A stretch of 64,000 bases of DNA from NCBI GenBank assembly GCA_011503125.2, contig WWBZ02000001.1:5766001-5830000 (forward strand). The letters run 5' to 3'. The position numbers and the translations under genes were made by a program. Origin of the DNA: Botryosphaeria dothidea (Eukaryota; Ascomycota; Dothideomycetes; Botryosphaeriales; Botryosphaeriaceae). Below are positions 10,264 through 22,512 of this stretch, in pieces. The notes under the pieces were generated by a model. The model worked only from the letters and a program-made list of their open reading frames with translations, was not told the DNA's origin and searched no databases. Within the stretch, counting starts at the first letter, position 1; every line of letters begins with the position of its first letter.

Positions 10264-13200
10264 ATGGCACACTCCAATTCAGTTCCGCTCACAGCAAGGC
10301 AATGGGCGGCAGCACAGCGCGAGGGCGGAGCGCTCCAGCGGCTGTTGGCGTTGATCGACGCGCAGCAGCAGGCCGACGACCCTGCGTGGATTAGCGTCGC
10401 CTCGGCGCCGCACATCGAGGCGCAATTGTCGACAGCCGAGCGCCTGCGCGGCAGCGGTGCGGACCTTCCCCTGTTTGGCGTGCCGGTTGCGGTCAAGGAC
10501 AACATCGATGTTGCCGGCTTGGAGACCACGGCGGCCTGCGCTGCGTTCGCCTACACCGCAGACGCCGATGCGGGTGTGGTGCGGCAGTTGAAGCTGGCGG
10601 GCGCAGTGGTGGTGGGAAAATGCAACCTGGACCAGTTTGCGACGGGGCTGGTGGGCGTGCGCTCGCCGTACGGCGTCGTGCCCAACACCTTCGACGCGGC
10701 GTACGTGTGCGGGGGATCGAGCAGCGGGTCGGCGTCGGTCGTTGCACGCGGCATCGTGCCGCTGGCCCTGGGCACTGACACAGCCGGCTCGGGGCGCGTG
10801 CCGGCCGGGCTTAACAACCTGGTAGGCCTCAAGCCCACCCGCGGCGCTCTAAGCACCGCTGGCGTCGTGCCCGCCTGCCGCACCCTGGACTGCGTCTCCA
10901 TTTTCGCTCTCAACCTCGACGATGCTTGTCTGGCCTACGACGTGCTTGCGCACTACGACTCCAGCGATCCCTTCTCGCGCCCTCTGCCCCGCCCGGGCAG
11001 TCCGCTGGATGCTGTCCCGAAGCCGCGCATCGCCGTCGACAGCGGCCCTCAATGGCACGGCGATGCCGCCCAGCAGCGTGCCTACCAGTCTGCGCTGGCC
11101 CACGCCGCGGCGCTGGGATGGCAGCTAGTGCCCGTCGACTTCTCCAATCTGTTCGACGTCGCCAGCCTCCTCTATGATGGCCCATGGGTTGCTGAGCGCT
11201 ACTCGGTCTTGCATGACCGCATCGAAAAAGAGCTGGACATGGATCCGACTGTGCGCAGCATTGTCTCCCGCGCGCGCAGCTTCTCCGCGGTCGATGTCTT
11301 CAATGCTGAGTACCGCCGCCATGAGTTGGCACGCGCGGTCGAGCAGACATTCGCCGGTTACGACGCTCTGCTTGTGCCCACCACCCCCATCTTCCCGACT
11401 ATCGCCGACGTCCAGGCCGAGCCTGTCGCCAAAAACTCCCTTCTCGGCACCTACACTAATTTTGTCAACTTGCTGGATTGGTCCGCCCTGGCCTTCCCCG
11501 CCGGCTTCCGCCACGATGGCTTGCCTTTCGGCCTGACTCTCATTTCTCGCAGCTGGGAAGAGAAGCGCTTAGTCGCCATTGCCCACCAATGGCTTGCCCG
11601 TGCTCCCCGCCCTCTCGGTGCTACTGCGCATGTCGCCCACGAGCCGGCGCTAGGTGGTCATGTCCTCACAACACCCGCCCCTCATCGGATTCTGGCTGTA
11701 GTGGGTGCCCATCTCTCTGGCCTTCCATTAAACCACCAACTCATTGACATCGGTGCTACGATCCTTTCAGAAACCACCACATCCCCCGCCTATCGCTTGT
11801 ACGAGCTTCCCGACAGTGGTGCTGTAAGAAAGCCGGGCCTCGTGCGCGTTTCCCAAGATCAAGGCAGCACGGTGGCCGTGGAGCTCTGGAACGTGCCAGA
11901 CGACAAGCTTGGCCCTTTCATTGCCTCTGTGCCCTACCCGCTCAGTATTGGTCGCATCGAGCTTGCCGATGGCTTGTGGGTCATGGGCTTCGTAGCTCAA
12001 TCTGATGGCCTGAAGAACGCTTCGGATATCACCGCTCATGGCGGGTGGAAAGCTTACTTGGACAAGACTGCCGGTGTGACACCCGGCTGTACAGCATTCA
12101 AGAGCATCCTTGTTGCCAATCGAGGAGAGATTGCTGTCCGTATTTCGGCCACTCTCAGAAAACTCGGTATTCGTACTGTCGCTGTTTATTCAAACGAAGA
12201 CAAGGACAGTCGACATGTGAAGGATGCTGATGAGGCATTCTTGTTGGATGGGCGGTCCCTCTCCGAGACGTATTTGTGCGGAGAGAAAGTCATCGCCATC
12301 GCCAAGCGCGCCGGAGCGCAGGCTGTTATTCCCGGGTACGGCATGTTGTCGGAAAATGCCGCGTTTGCTGCAGCTTGCGAATCTGCTGGGCTCGCCTGGA
12401 TTGGACCTACCCCGGAACAGATTCAACTACTCGGCCAGAAGCACATGGCCAGAGAGCTCGCCGAGAAAGCATCTGTACCACTGCTCCCTGGAAGTGGATT
12501 AGTCCGAGATGCAGCGTCGGCTGTAGCTGAGGCCAAGAGCATTGGCTTCCCTGTGATTCTGAAATCCACTGGCGGCGGCGGCGGAGTTGGCCTTGAGCAG
12601 TGTTGTTCTGTCGAAGAGGTCCAAAGCGCCTTCGACTCGGTGAAACGCCTGGGCGAGACCTTTTTTGCTGACGATGGCGTTTTTGTCGAGAAGTTCGTTC
12701 AGAATGCTCGCCATATTTAGGTCCAAATCGTAGGTGACGGGAAGGGAAATGTTCGCCACGTCTCTGAGCGTGATTGTTCCCTGCAACGCAGACATCAGAA
12801 GGTTGTTGAGGAAAGCCCTGCGCTACTAGTCCCAGCGTCGGTTCGTACGCAAATGCGTTCTGCTGCCACAAGATTCGCGTCGTCTGTATCGTATCGAAAC
12901 GTTGGAACCATCGAGTTTCTCTACGATCCGGATACCACCCTCTTCTACTTCCTGGAAGCCAACACTCGCTTGCAAGTGGAACACCCCGTGACTGAAGCCG
13001 TCACTGATCTTGATCTTGTTGAGGTCATGGTCTCAGTTGCCTCTGGTAGAGCCTGTGCGTTGTTCGATGACCAGAATGACGAAATCAGTCCTCGCGGAGT
13101 GGCTCTTGAGGCCCGAATCTACGCAGAATGCCCTCTCCAAAGCTTTAGACCGTGTCCGGGCTTATTACTCGACGTGGAATTCCCCGACGACGCTCGCGTG

Positions 13201-15887
13201 GACACCTGGATAAGCGAAGGAACTCAAATATCTCCATCGTTTGACCCTCTCCTTGCCAAAATTATTGTCCATGCAGAAACCAGAGCGCTCGCTATTGAGA
13301 AACTATGCAATGCTCTTGACAGGACGAGAATCTACGGTATTGAGACAAACGTTGAGTATCTTCGACAAGTGTGTCGCAGCGAGGCATTTGTGGCCGGGAC
13401 TTACACCACGAGCTTTCTGAGTGGTTTCGAGTTTCTGCCAATGGCATTCGAAATTCTCGCTCCGGGCGCTTTGACAACAGTGCAAGACTATCCAGGGAGA
13501 CTCGGATATTGGCATGTTGGAATACCGCCATCCGGACCAATGGACAGCTATGCATTCCGCTTAGCCAACAGAATCGTGGGCAACGAAGAGAGCGCTGCTG
13601 GACTAGAATGCACTTCTCAAGGACCTCGCTTGCTCTTTCATCGCGATGCTACGATAGCCGTCACTGGGTCACCGTGCAGTCTGACTCTCAATGGTCTCAT
13701 CACACCACTTATGGAGCCCGTGGAAGTATACGCTGGTGACACGGTCGACATTGGTAGAGCAGAAGGAGGCGCAAGGATGTACTTCGCGGTGAAAGGAGGT
13801 ATTTCGGGCCCTAGAAGACTTGGATCTCGCTCAACCTTTCTTCTTGGTAAAATGGGCGGCCATTTGGGTAGACAATTACGAGCCGGTGATATTCTACCTT
13901 TCCATCCGCCTACAGGGGCAGTCCAGTCTTTTCATCCTTCAATCGAAGGAAATCCAGAGCTCTGGAGAGCTTCAAACCTTGAATTCGGTGGCTCGTGGAT
14001 TCTCCGTGTTATCCCTGGCCCTCACGGGTTCCCCGACTATTTTGAGGAGCAATCCTTCCGGGATCTTTTGGCTTATCAGCACTGGAAAGTTCATCACAAC
14101 ACCGACCGCAGTGGAGTGCGTCTGCTTGGACCGAGCCCTGCGTGGGCCAGGGCAACTGGTGGATCAGCTGGTCTGCATCCTTCTAACATTCATGACGGGC
14201 CTTATTCCGTTGGAACAATAAGCTTCACCGGCGATGAAGCTATCATCCTTACTTGCGACGGACCTAGTCTTGGAGGATTCGTGTGCTTTGCGACGGTCAT
14301 AACCGCTGATCTTTGGAAGCTTGGCCAAATGAAACCTGGCGACCGGATCGAGCTTTGTGCAGTGTCAGTGACTAAAGCGCTGCAAGCCAATGATGCGCTT
14401 CAAGAATCCGTTCTGTCTCTGTCACCCCTCCAGGCTGATTGCAATTCCACCGACTTGACCGAGCCTGTCATCCTAGATGTTGGATCTGGAGACGGAAGGA
14501 GGGTCTACCGGCAAGCCGGTGATTCTGCCCTTCTGATTGAACTGGGATCTGGTGACTTCAACATACGCTGCAGTCTTCGCCTCCATAGCGTGCTCCAGCG
14601 TCACAGTGACCGACAGCTCATTGGAGTTTTCGAGATCACCGCCGGCGTAAGATCCCTTCACATACAATATGAATCCAACCTATTCAGCCCGAAGGATGTC
14701 ATCGCAACAATCGAAACCCTCTGGACTACTGCACCCTTGGAATCCGCGCTTCCAGACAAGATATCCACCACCATTCCTTCGCGCATTATCCGGCTCCCGA
14801 TTGCGTTCAACCATCCGGACATCCTTGCTGCAACCGAACGCTACGCTAACACGATACGGAGTACGGCTCCTTATCTGCCCTCGAACGCCGATTTCGTCCG
14901 CCGTCTGAATGGAATTTGCGATGTTGCAGCCCTCCAACGCCTTTTCTGCTCTACCGACTTCCTCGTCCTCGGCCTCGGCGACGTCTTCTGCGGATCTCCC
15001 TGCGCCATCCCTCTTGACCCGCGACATCGACTGCTCGGTATGAAGTACAGTCCACCTCGCAGCTTCATGCCGGAGGGGACAGTCGGGCTCGGAGGGCAAT
15101 ACTTGTGTGTCTATGCGGTGGACAGCCCAGGGGGGTACCAGATGCTGGGGCGTACGGTGCGGACGTGGAGATACGGCCAAGGTAAAGATGCTTTGAGGGA
15201 AAGGGGGGAGGGCAGGAGACAGCACCGCCAGCAGGAGCAGCCGTGGTTGTTCAGGCTCTTTGACCGTGTCAGATTTTATGAGGTGGAGACCGAGGTCTTG
15301 GACGTGGCAAGAGACCGGGGAGAAGAGGAGCGGTTGATCGAGATTGAAGAGGATGGAGTGCTGGACGTCGGGCAGTACGAAGCGTGGCTTGAGGCCAATG
15401 CAGAGGAAATAGCAGCGGTTTTGAATGAGAGGGAGCGCGTTTTTGAAGCGCTGTCGAGCGAAATGAGCGACTTTGTCGGAGCGGCAAAGGTTGAGAGCGG
15501 CAATGGAAGGGAAGAGCTCGCGGGAATCAGTGAAGAGAACCAGGAAGGACTATGTGTTGTGGAGAGTCCGGTAGCAGGAAAGTGTTGGAAGTGGCTTGTC
15601 GATGAGGGAAGCCAGGTCGCCGCCGGGCATGCAATCGTAAGACGTCCTTCTCTTTGTTCTTCTCCCTCTCCCCTGCACCCAACTCCCTTTCCGAAAATCT
15701 CCATCACTGTAAATTTTCGAGAGACTGGGCTGACCAATTTTGCGAATAGCTCTCGATCGAATCGATGAAGATGGAAATGCAGGTCTGCACACCGAGTGAT
15801 GGCCAGTGCGTTCGCATACTCGTGAAACCAGGGCAGCTTGTAGATGCGGGCGAAGTTGTAGCATTTATCAAGCCATCTGTAGAGTAG
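10264..15887 (+). pseudogene. DUR1,2: Urea amidolyase (allophanate hydrolase + urea carboxylase), one in-frame stop
   Basis: From the ATG at 10264 (context GCCATGGC; the frame is open upstream to 10162) the order is: amidase-type allophanate hydrolase (VAVKDNID lysine, GGSSSGSASVVARG serines), its C-terminal domain, biotin carboxylase from about residue 612 (SILVANRGEIAVRI, STGGGGGVG, EANTRLQVEHPVTE), the KipA/KipI-like carboxyltransferase region (VQDYPGRLGYWHVG, FMPEGTVGLGGQYLCVY) and a biotinyl domain whose ESMKMEM (Lys about 1798) is completed by exon 2 (15750-15887) after a 113-bp intron (15637-15749). Total 1836 codons, matching yeast Dur1,2. A TAG at 12718-12720 (codon 819) replaces the residue, normally Glu, in ARHIxVQIVGDG; coding continues in the same frame on both sides. 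It makes ammonia and CO2 from urea using ATP and biotin. Confidence 0.93.
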
Positions 15888-18554
15888 ATGTAGTCAGCCA
15901 TGTAGGTATCGATGCTTTACCAGTTTGCATGCACACCAAATGCCCTGAATTCAGCATTACAAAATCGAAGCTAGAGGACATGAGCACCGCCAAGCTTTGA
16001 AATTGGCAACCGTTTCTGCTTTGGCCAAGTAGCATCGGCACGCACCAAGTGCACCGGCATTCTTACTCTCCTGCAAACGCGCCTGCCGTCCGACAGAGGG
16101 AACAGTTCCACCGGCCGGACCCAGAGCTCGCCGATGCGCCGACACCGGAGGACACGGGGCGCCGACACCGAGCAAGCGTCGGCGCGCTCAAGCCCGAGGT
16201 TGCGGTCACGGTCACAGGGCGACGCAGCATCAGACTCCGGCGTATCGAACTCAGATTATTCATTTTTGATTACTGGTGCGGTGAGGTTGGTGGACGTTTA
16301 ACACGTAGACACCGTTGATACCCGGTCCTTCGTGTTTCAGATCAGGGAGAGCACCTCGGACCGACCTTCCGATGCTATCAGATTAGGAAATTTGACGTGC
16401 TACCTTCGCCACGTCAGCATTCTTGAGTTTTCTTTACTTGAAAATTCCTCAGGCTCGTAACACCCACGACGATAGCAAAGCCATTCTGCCTCCCTCAATC
16501 CGCTGCAGCCACATCGAAACCTGATATCACATTTAGTCAGTTAAATACCGAAGTCGAACGGCAGAGTCCGGTCACGTGTTTGGAACAGGGAGAAACCAGT
16601 CGGCTTGGTAAAGCCGTCGAATAAGGGCTTGACCAAGGGACTCAATCTTGAACAGAATCTACGGCATCTGTTCTGCTGAATCCTCATTCTGTTGGCATCA
16701 GAAGCACTCAGTGGCGGACAAGGACAACGAGACTGCTGGTGGGCTTCTGTAATTGAACCGCAACTTTGCGAACGCCACCAACCTCCCTTTACGGCATGTG
16801 GGCCGCACCGGTTATTGCGTGTTCTTCACCGAGAGTTGTTCCAACGCGAAAGTGATCCGACAACACATATACACCACAGTTCACCCACTGTCCGATCCTT
16901 TCATGGAAAGAGTTTCGAACAGACTCATGGTAGTAATGAAGGCGACCGCCTTTCTTCTGCATACTCCCCAACGGGGTTGAAGAGGCCCAGTGCTACGAAT
17001 CTTTACGCCGGATACCAGAACCTCAGCGATCGATTCTCAACAACGTCTACGTCCCTCGCAACATGCTTCGCAAACTCCCAGACCACCATCGAACGCCCGT
17101 AGTCCGAATTCCCTCCGTAACTACAAGGCTTTGGCAACAATATTATAGAGCCCACGTCGGGTGCGGCTTTTGCATCAGGCCATGATGGAGGCAGACACAA
17201 ACAGAATGTTGAATATTGTGAAGGAGGTGCGACGGGAACAACATCCACCACTTGCGCCTCTATGTCCGACATGGGCGTTGGAATCTGCAGAGTAACATCC
17301 TGAGGCTGGATGTCCTAGGAAGGGTTTGCCAGGATAAGAAAAACGTGGAAAGCAGGAGACCTCTTTGCGTTGGGTTCCAGTCTCTTGCTCTGCGAAGTCG
17401 CCGAAAGACACTTGAAAGTGTGCATGAGCTACAGCCTGGAAAACACAACTCGTGGAAACATGTGAGGATCATGGTTTTACCCCTTTTCCAAACTCATAGG
17501 GCTCGACGAGGCAGCTTTGACATTGCGCTCCGACCCTTCCCCGTTGTTCGGTCCCACCGAGACCGGTCAGATGGATCGAAGTTTATGGAAACAAGTCACT
17601 GCCTATCACCTCGTATGTCGCATTGACGTGGGAGGTGTTCGGTTTACGTTTCGGCTTTTCCTATGGGCCAAGACTGCTTGGCAGCACTGCTTATCGCTAT
17701 CACCTCCCAGACACGTATTGCAGATCAGAGCCAAAAGTCGTTCACGTTGTGGTCCTCTCCATAATATCAAGTTTCAACTTTGTAGAGATGTCACATTGAC
17801 ATCCCGCAGACGATGCATATACGGGTCAGACGGGCAAGCCTCATAACTGGGAACCATGTTGTCCGCATTAGTTGCGAGCAATGTCCCAAGGCGCTCTTCA
17901 GCCTGGACGTTGACGTGTGCCATGAAACCGTTGAGTCCGCGCTAAACATCGTATTCCTCCTTTCCCCTCAAAGCTTCTACTAAAAATATCGGAATCCATG
18001 GAATAACAGCGGCCCGTTTATATCCACACCGCTTATATCCGCTATTGCGCAGACCACTGATAGGCTGGTTTGCCAACGATGCAAGAAAGTGCCTCATAAA
18101 ACGATGTTCCATTTCCCACAGCACAACATCAGGGAATGAGCCGCAACCACTGTCGTCATTCATTTCTACCCGTGTTTGAGGCCAAATGATGGGAAACTCG
18201 CCAATTATGCTGTTTTGAAAAGGCGGTAGCCCCCACAGAATGCAGACAGTCGAGGCCACCCACAACTATGGGAGGTATACGCAGCTCTGCTGATCACCTC
18301 GTATGCCGGGTGCAGATTACGTCTCCACGCCATTCAAGTTGCATCTTCAGCTGATCATATCCATATTCCATCGGATGGGTGATCTAGGGCTGCGGTAAGG
18401 CTGAGTCGTTGATCAACTCGATGAAGAGAGAAAGGGGCTCAATTCTTGAATATAAAAGGATTCATGGAGCGAGCAGTAGTCTAGCATCAACAGCTCAGCT
18501 CTACAACTCCAAACAATCAACAACCAACTCCACCTCTTCCAACCAACCTTCACC
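15888..18554. other. 2.7-kb intergenic stretch with no supportable gene
   Basis: Open frames up to about 136 codons occur on both strands (for example 17942-18265 minus and 16692-17102 plus), but none shows a conserved motif, plausible intron joins or a signal peptide. Decayed coding sequence is possible. The last 110 bp are the promoter of the Alt a 1-like gene. Confidence 0.5.
18451..18458 (+). promoter_or_regulatory. TATA box of the Alt a 1-like gene
   Basis: TATAAAAG lies 104 bp before the ATG at 18555, followed by a CAA/CT-rich leader ending CTTCACC before the start codon, as in strongly expressed fungal secreted-protein genes. Confidence 0.6.
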
Positions 18555-19023
18555 ATGCAGTTCTTTGCCACTATCGCTGCTTTCGCCGGCCTTGCCGCTG
18601 CTGCCAAGGTCACCGACGCCATCATCCGTGACAACTCTGGCATTAACAGTTAGAGAATCCTTGCTGTTGCAGAGAGAGAACAAGGCTAACACACAATGAA
18701 CCACCTGCAGTGGCCCAGTTCACCGTTGACGGTGTCAAGTGCACCGCCTCGGAAGGTCAGCTGGGCTCTCGCCAGATTGCCTGCCCCGGCTCTGCCTTCA
18801 GCTGGCACATCCACGGCTCCAACTCCGACTACACCCTCACCCTCTTCAAGGGTATCAACAGGTATGTTGATGCTCTACTCCTGCAAACACGTTCCACGCT
18901 AACATTCCTTGAAGCGATGCCCCTTCGGGTTACGGCAAGGTTCCCGTCGCTTGCCGCGCCGGTGGTGCTGGTGCCAACGACAAGGTCTGCGACCAGACCA
19001 GCGAGGTCACCATCGACATCTAA
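18555..19023 (+). CDS. Secreted Alt a 1-like (AA1-like) protein
   Basis: Exons 18555-18648, 18711-18861 and 18915-19023 join in frame across GT-AG introns of 62 and 53 bp to give 117 residues. Residues 1-17 are a signal peptide (MQFFATIAAFAGLAAAA). Four cysteines (42, 56, 95, 107) sit in KCTASEG, ACPGSAF, ACRAGGAGANDKVC. The last block matches in spacing the CRAGGN...DFVC region of the Alternaria allergen Alt a 1, and the short length fits the AA1-like family of beta-barrel secreted proteins, several of which elicit or suppress plant defences. The assignment rests on the cysteine pattern and C-terminal motif; role in this organism is inferred. A MITE sits 20 bp after the stop codon. Confidence 0.85.
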
Positions 19024-19042
19024 ACGGTTCGTGCGAAGGGTA

Positions 19043-19187
19043 TTCATGAACAGGGTGGCGTCCGTCTCGTCTCGTCACAGAAAATTCGTCCGTCATTTGT
19101 CGTCATTCACCGTCATTGGCAGTGACGGCGAATGACGGATGCTTATCAAGAATGACGAGACGGGACGGACGCCACCCTGTTCATGAA
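19043..19187. mobile_element. hAT-type MITE (129 bp) with 8-bp target-site duplication
   Basis: The element spans 19051-19179 and begins CAGGGTGGCGTCC, ending with its complement GGACGCCACCCTG. The terminal inverted repeats are about 27 bp with one mismatch. It is flanked by TTCATGAA at 19043-19050 and 19180-19187, an 8-bp duplication as made by hAT transposases. The interior is itself a hairpin built of CGTCATT/AATGACG words around 19101-19137. No coding capacity. It lies in the presumed 3' UTR of the AA1-like gene. Confidence 0.88.
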
Positions 19188-20418
19188 ATCAATGTAAATA
19201 GCAATTAGTCCCTATGACTGTAAATACAACATCGCATGATTCTATCACCTGCTTCCTCTGATGTGATTCCCATGTGCACGTTCTGGACCGAAGGAAAATC
19301 TCACATTACAGACTGGTCTTGAGGTCAGCTTGAGGCACTGAATGTAACTTTTCTGTAGAAGATCCAGGTGAAGAGCTGGAGTATTCATCCGGACGGCTAT
19401 TTTACGAAAAGAATGTTACATTTGTGTCCAGACGAATGCTTCCACTCCCACCGAAGTTATGCTTAATGAACTCGAGGCGCCCACGCGTCGGCTACGGCGC
19501 CTCCCCTTGCACACGACCCACTTTGAACGTAGCGGCGTAACGCCCTACTTGTTTTGTATTCGTGGCGGGTAAAAGCTTCAGGTATCTCCGCGCTGAGGCC
19601 AAGGGCGGGCTCACTCGGCGGTAGTTGGACCAATCGGTGTCTCAAGATTGTGCCCGTCTCTTTCGATGCCTCGTAGACGGCCCATCGACGGCGCAACAGC
19701 CTTCACGGGCCGTCCAACAAAAGCTTATGGGTAGAGGTGGCTGCTTGGTTATCTTCAGCAATGCCCCTTTTCGAATTGCATGGTAGGCCCCAGTTCAGAG
19801 CTAGAAGTTTCATTCAGGGAAAGATGATTAGCTAGGCACGGCCGATGCAAATCTGGTTAGAGACCTCTTGCTCGAGGGGCTTTTACTGCTGTGCTGTTTA
19901 ATGGATAAGCCATAGCTATTGGATGGGCAGCATGATGGCCAATGTTCCCGACAATGCCCAATGCACCTCCTTGATGTCTTGGGCGATACTTCGCTCAAAT
20001 ATCTGGGCTGTTCTTTCGGAGCATATTGAAAGTTGGAATCTTGACTGAGGATTACAGCTTAAGTATGCAGAAACGCACGAGGATAACGAGCTTGGGGCAG
20101 AGATGTTTCAGAAAGAAAGTCGAGTACTGGTGGCAGAGAATTCATGTTCTTTGGGCAGTGCGTGCTGGCTGGCATGGGAGTTTCTGCGCCAACGGTTGTG
20201 TATGCGAAGGGATAATGATGTGCGCGGAGAGTTATACTTTTTTATGGGAAAGAGCAGAGGTGGGGTAAGCAAGAGAAAAGTGAAACCTCCTGAGACCATG
20301 CGAGGCATCCTTAAACTCGCCCCGCCAAACTTTGCGCTGTGTAGTCATCAATCATCAAATATGAAAGAATTTGAGCTTTTCCGCAACTACGGCTGATCTC
20401 GTCTAGCATCTTGCAATC
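19188..20418. other. Gene-free region containing a dispersed repeat copy
   Basis: Apart from the repeat at 19569-19722, only short frames without recognisable features are seen. Confidence 0.5.
19569..19722. repeat. Dispersed repeat, GC-rich copy (R1)
   Basis: Starting at AAGCTTCAGGTA, this stretch aligns over about 150 bp in the same orientation with 26252-26412. Shared words include AAGATTG, GACGG and ACGGCGCAAC. Differences are mostly C here versus T in the other copy. It contains the inverted repeat GACGGCCC (19676-19683) / GGGCCGTC (19707-19714). Family unknown. Confidence 0.6.
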
Positions 20419-20669
20419 TGTTGGATTTGAGAATGAAGAGTTGTGAGGTCAGAAAAGAGAGTAGATTCTGCCTGTCTCCTGAGAGGGAGGTCGTTAGGCT
20501 TACTTATATACATAAAAGAGTGTTTGAATAACCGAGGAGAACAGAAGCCGATGTTGATATCCGAAGCTTGTGAATATGAGGAGTAGTGAGGAGGTGGCAA
20601 AGAGTAGCTACTGAACTTGATGCCCGAAAGAATGTAATGCCTGATATAGTAGAGCAAAATAGTCTGACA
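20419..20669 (-). mobile_element. Solo LTR, family 1 (251 bp), reverse orientation
   Basis: Read on the minus strand it begins TGTCAGACTATTTTGC and ends AAATCCAACA (TG...CA). It is flanked by a perfect 5-bp target duplication, CAATC, at 20414-20418 and 20670-20674. A near-identical copy in the opposite orientation lies at 28378-28630. It contains a TATATAAG promoter-like motif. No internal retrotransposon sequence remains, as expected after LTR-LTR recombination. Confidence 0.9.
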
Positions 20670-20880
20670 CAATCTCAATTTGGATTTTATTTTCTACTCT
20701 AGTTCTAGCCTCGATTGTGCTTCCTGTCCCAACCTCTTGGCATTCCCCGGCTTTAATATTCATTGAGAGTGTTAAGGAAGTTACCGAAAGATCCTCCACC
20801 CCATGTTGATCGACCTCAGATATATTTTCGTATTCCCAAAACCCTTCAGAATAGTTTACAAGGCTTCTTGAGCGGTCCAA
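20670..20880 (-). other. Open-frame remnant interrupted by the solo LTR
   Basis: A unique hydrophilic minus-strand frame (about 70 residues, ending near KIQIEI) runs into the LTR. Removing the LTR and one copy of its target duplication extends it only a few codons to a stop (EIARC). Not recognised; may be a gene end or chance. Confidence 0.2.
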
Positions 20881-21132
20881 TCTTTTATTGCCAGCTTTTC
20901 ATTTTGCGCAGCTATCATCAGCCTTGCAGATGCCAATGTGCAGGGGTACAGATTCATTGGCTTCGGCTGTCTGAAAAGAGCATTCACGTGAAAACTGAAG
21001 GATCATGCATCATTTGCTGCCTGCTCAGCCTTGCCCTTCTGAAATTGTATTTGACACCGTTGCACGAGCCTTTCGGTGAGACCGTCTTCCCAGAACCCAT
21101 CTGAATCCAACCGCCTAATCTCAGCAGGCAAC

Positions 21133-22512
21133 ATGAGAGTTGAGATCCAGGGACTCAGACCGCTCGAAGACTCTGATCATGAGCCAGGCGACAGGATAAC
21201 AGCATATCTGGAGGCTGATCCGGAGACAGCCCTACAAGATGTACTTTCCGGTTTCCACGGTACGTTCTAGCCTCTTTCCATAGACTGCTTAAAGTATCTA
21301 AAGCTCTCATGAAAGTCTAAACTCCATATGTGTTCAAATGCTATCGCACCTTGAACCTTCTTCCACCGCCCAATAGTTCCTGGGACTGGGAGGAGGGCGA
21401 TGATCCACCGTTCCTCGTGTCACGCCTGCTCAGAGAGAACCCGAAATACCTCTCCGCCGAATACAGGCGCAAAACGAACGAATGGGGACCCAAGCAGGTC
21501 ATCAAGTTTCCCAGGAGGCGAAGGTCAATGGATGTCATCGACGGACCGACGGACCTCGTCAACGAAAAGATGAATATGGACGATTTCAGAGCATTTCAAG
21601 ATGAACAGTTTCTGGGGGAGCCGATTTCATCGAGACTTGTAAGCTCCTCCGAGACAGAAGCAACCGCGGATACGCTTCTCGTCGACGAAAAGCTGGTGTT
21701 GGATTGTTGATGAACAACGATGATCCATTGATGATTGGCATGAGGAGGAAGGGCGTAGGTGGCCCACCCTCCTTATATACGTAAGTGAGTGACTAAGCTA
21801 TCTGGTGTTGCAAAAGCAATATGCAAAACACGTGATTTCCAACACAAACTGATCCAAGACATCCACAAAGACGTTCATGGCTGGGATGGAGCGGTAAGCT
21901 GGGCGAGATACCTTACCAAGCTTGTCAACATCCAGATCGTCGACTCTGCCGACTTCGAGGCGTCCACGCATATCGTCCCGCCACCTACACCCGTCTCTGC
22001 GAAAGACTATGCGGATGCCGGGCTGCCGTTCTACCTGACCGGCGAATCCAAGCAGGACAGGCTGAATGAGAGCAAGATTCTGAACGCTATCAAGAGCATC
22101 AGCGGGCTCGATAAAAAGCTGGGGGTTGGGACGAGCGTCGATAATGATATTGATCCTGCGAAGCCGGGAAAATGCTGTACTTGCAGTACGCGGCTGTCAG
22201 ACTGCGTCTATGTACATGTTACTTCCCTTTTCATCTATTTCCTTTCCGTACCGCAAAGCTTCTCAAAAGATCGCTAACACACTTGCTTGTAGGACTCGGC
22301 CGTGCAATCACAAATTCTGTAGTGTTTGCATCGCAGCCGTTGCGCAAAAGAATCGGTGTCCCAGTTGCAAGGGTACGGTCAAGCATGTAGCGGGCTTCTC
22401 TGCCCCAATGAACTTGCCGGGAGAGGAAACGTACAAGGTCAATGTTCCCGTAGTCATGCTTGAAGTGAAAGAAGGTGTCACGATATCCTCTGCAATGGAG
22501 GAAATGTGTTGA
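21133..22512 (+). pseudogene. RING-finger protein gene, decayed and cut by LTR insertions
   Basis: Coding pieces in order: MRVEIQGLRPLEDSDHEPGD (21133-21259), SSWDWEEGDDPPFLVSRLL with YLSAEYRRKTNEW (from about 21375), HKLIQDIHKDVHG to GLDKKLG (after 21844), then a C-terminal RING: CCTCSTRLSDC, RPCNHKFCSVCIA, RCPSCKG, followed by VAGFSAPMNLPGEE. The C3HC4-like spacing suggests a ubiquitin ligase. The intron candidates at 21260 and 22215 have good splice signals but joining frames are off by one, so I found no intact reading. A 148-bp LTR-like element (21697-21844) puts the stop LDC* into the middle, and a related element from 22507 supplies the terminal TGA. Probably non-functional. Confidence 0.72.
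21697..21844 (-). mobile_element. Short solo-LTR-like element, family 2 copy A
   Basis: 148 bp from TGTTGGATTGTTGATG to CGTGATTTCCAACA, same ends and length as the copy at 24081-24228 (opposite orientation). They share long stretches such as GATCCATTGATGATTGGC and the CTAAGCTAT...GTGGTG-like segment. No flanking duplication is seen (GCTGG versus CAAAC), so inter-element recombination or a deletion may have occurred. It lies within the RING coding region. Confidence 0.7.

Noticed and set aside
16000..18300. Possible transcription-factor or HET remnant on the minus strand
   Set aside because: Pieces such as 17942-18265 and 17003-17272 show no Zn2Cys6 or HET motif and do not join through plausible introns.
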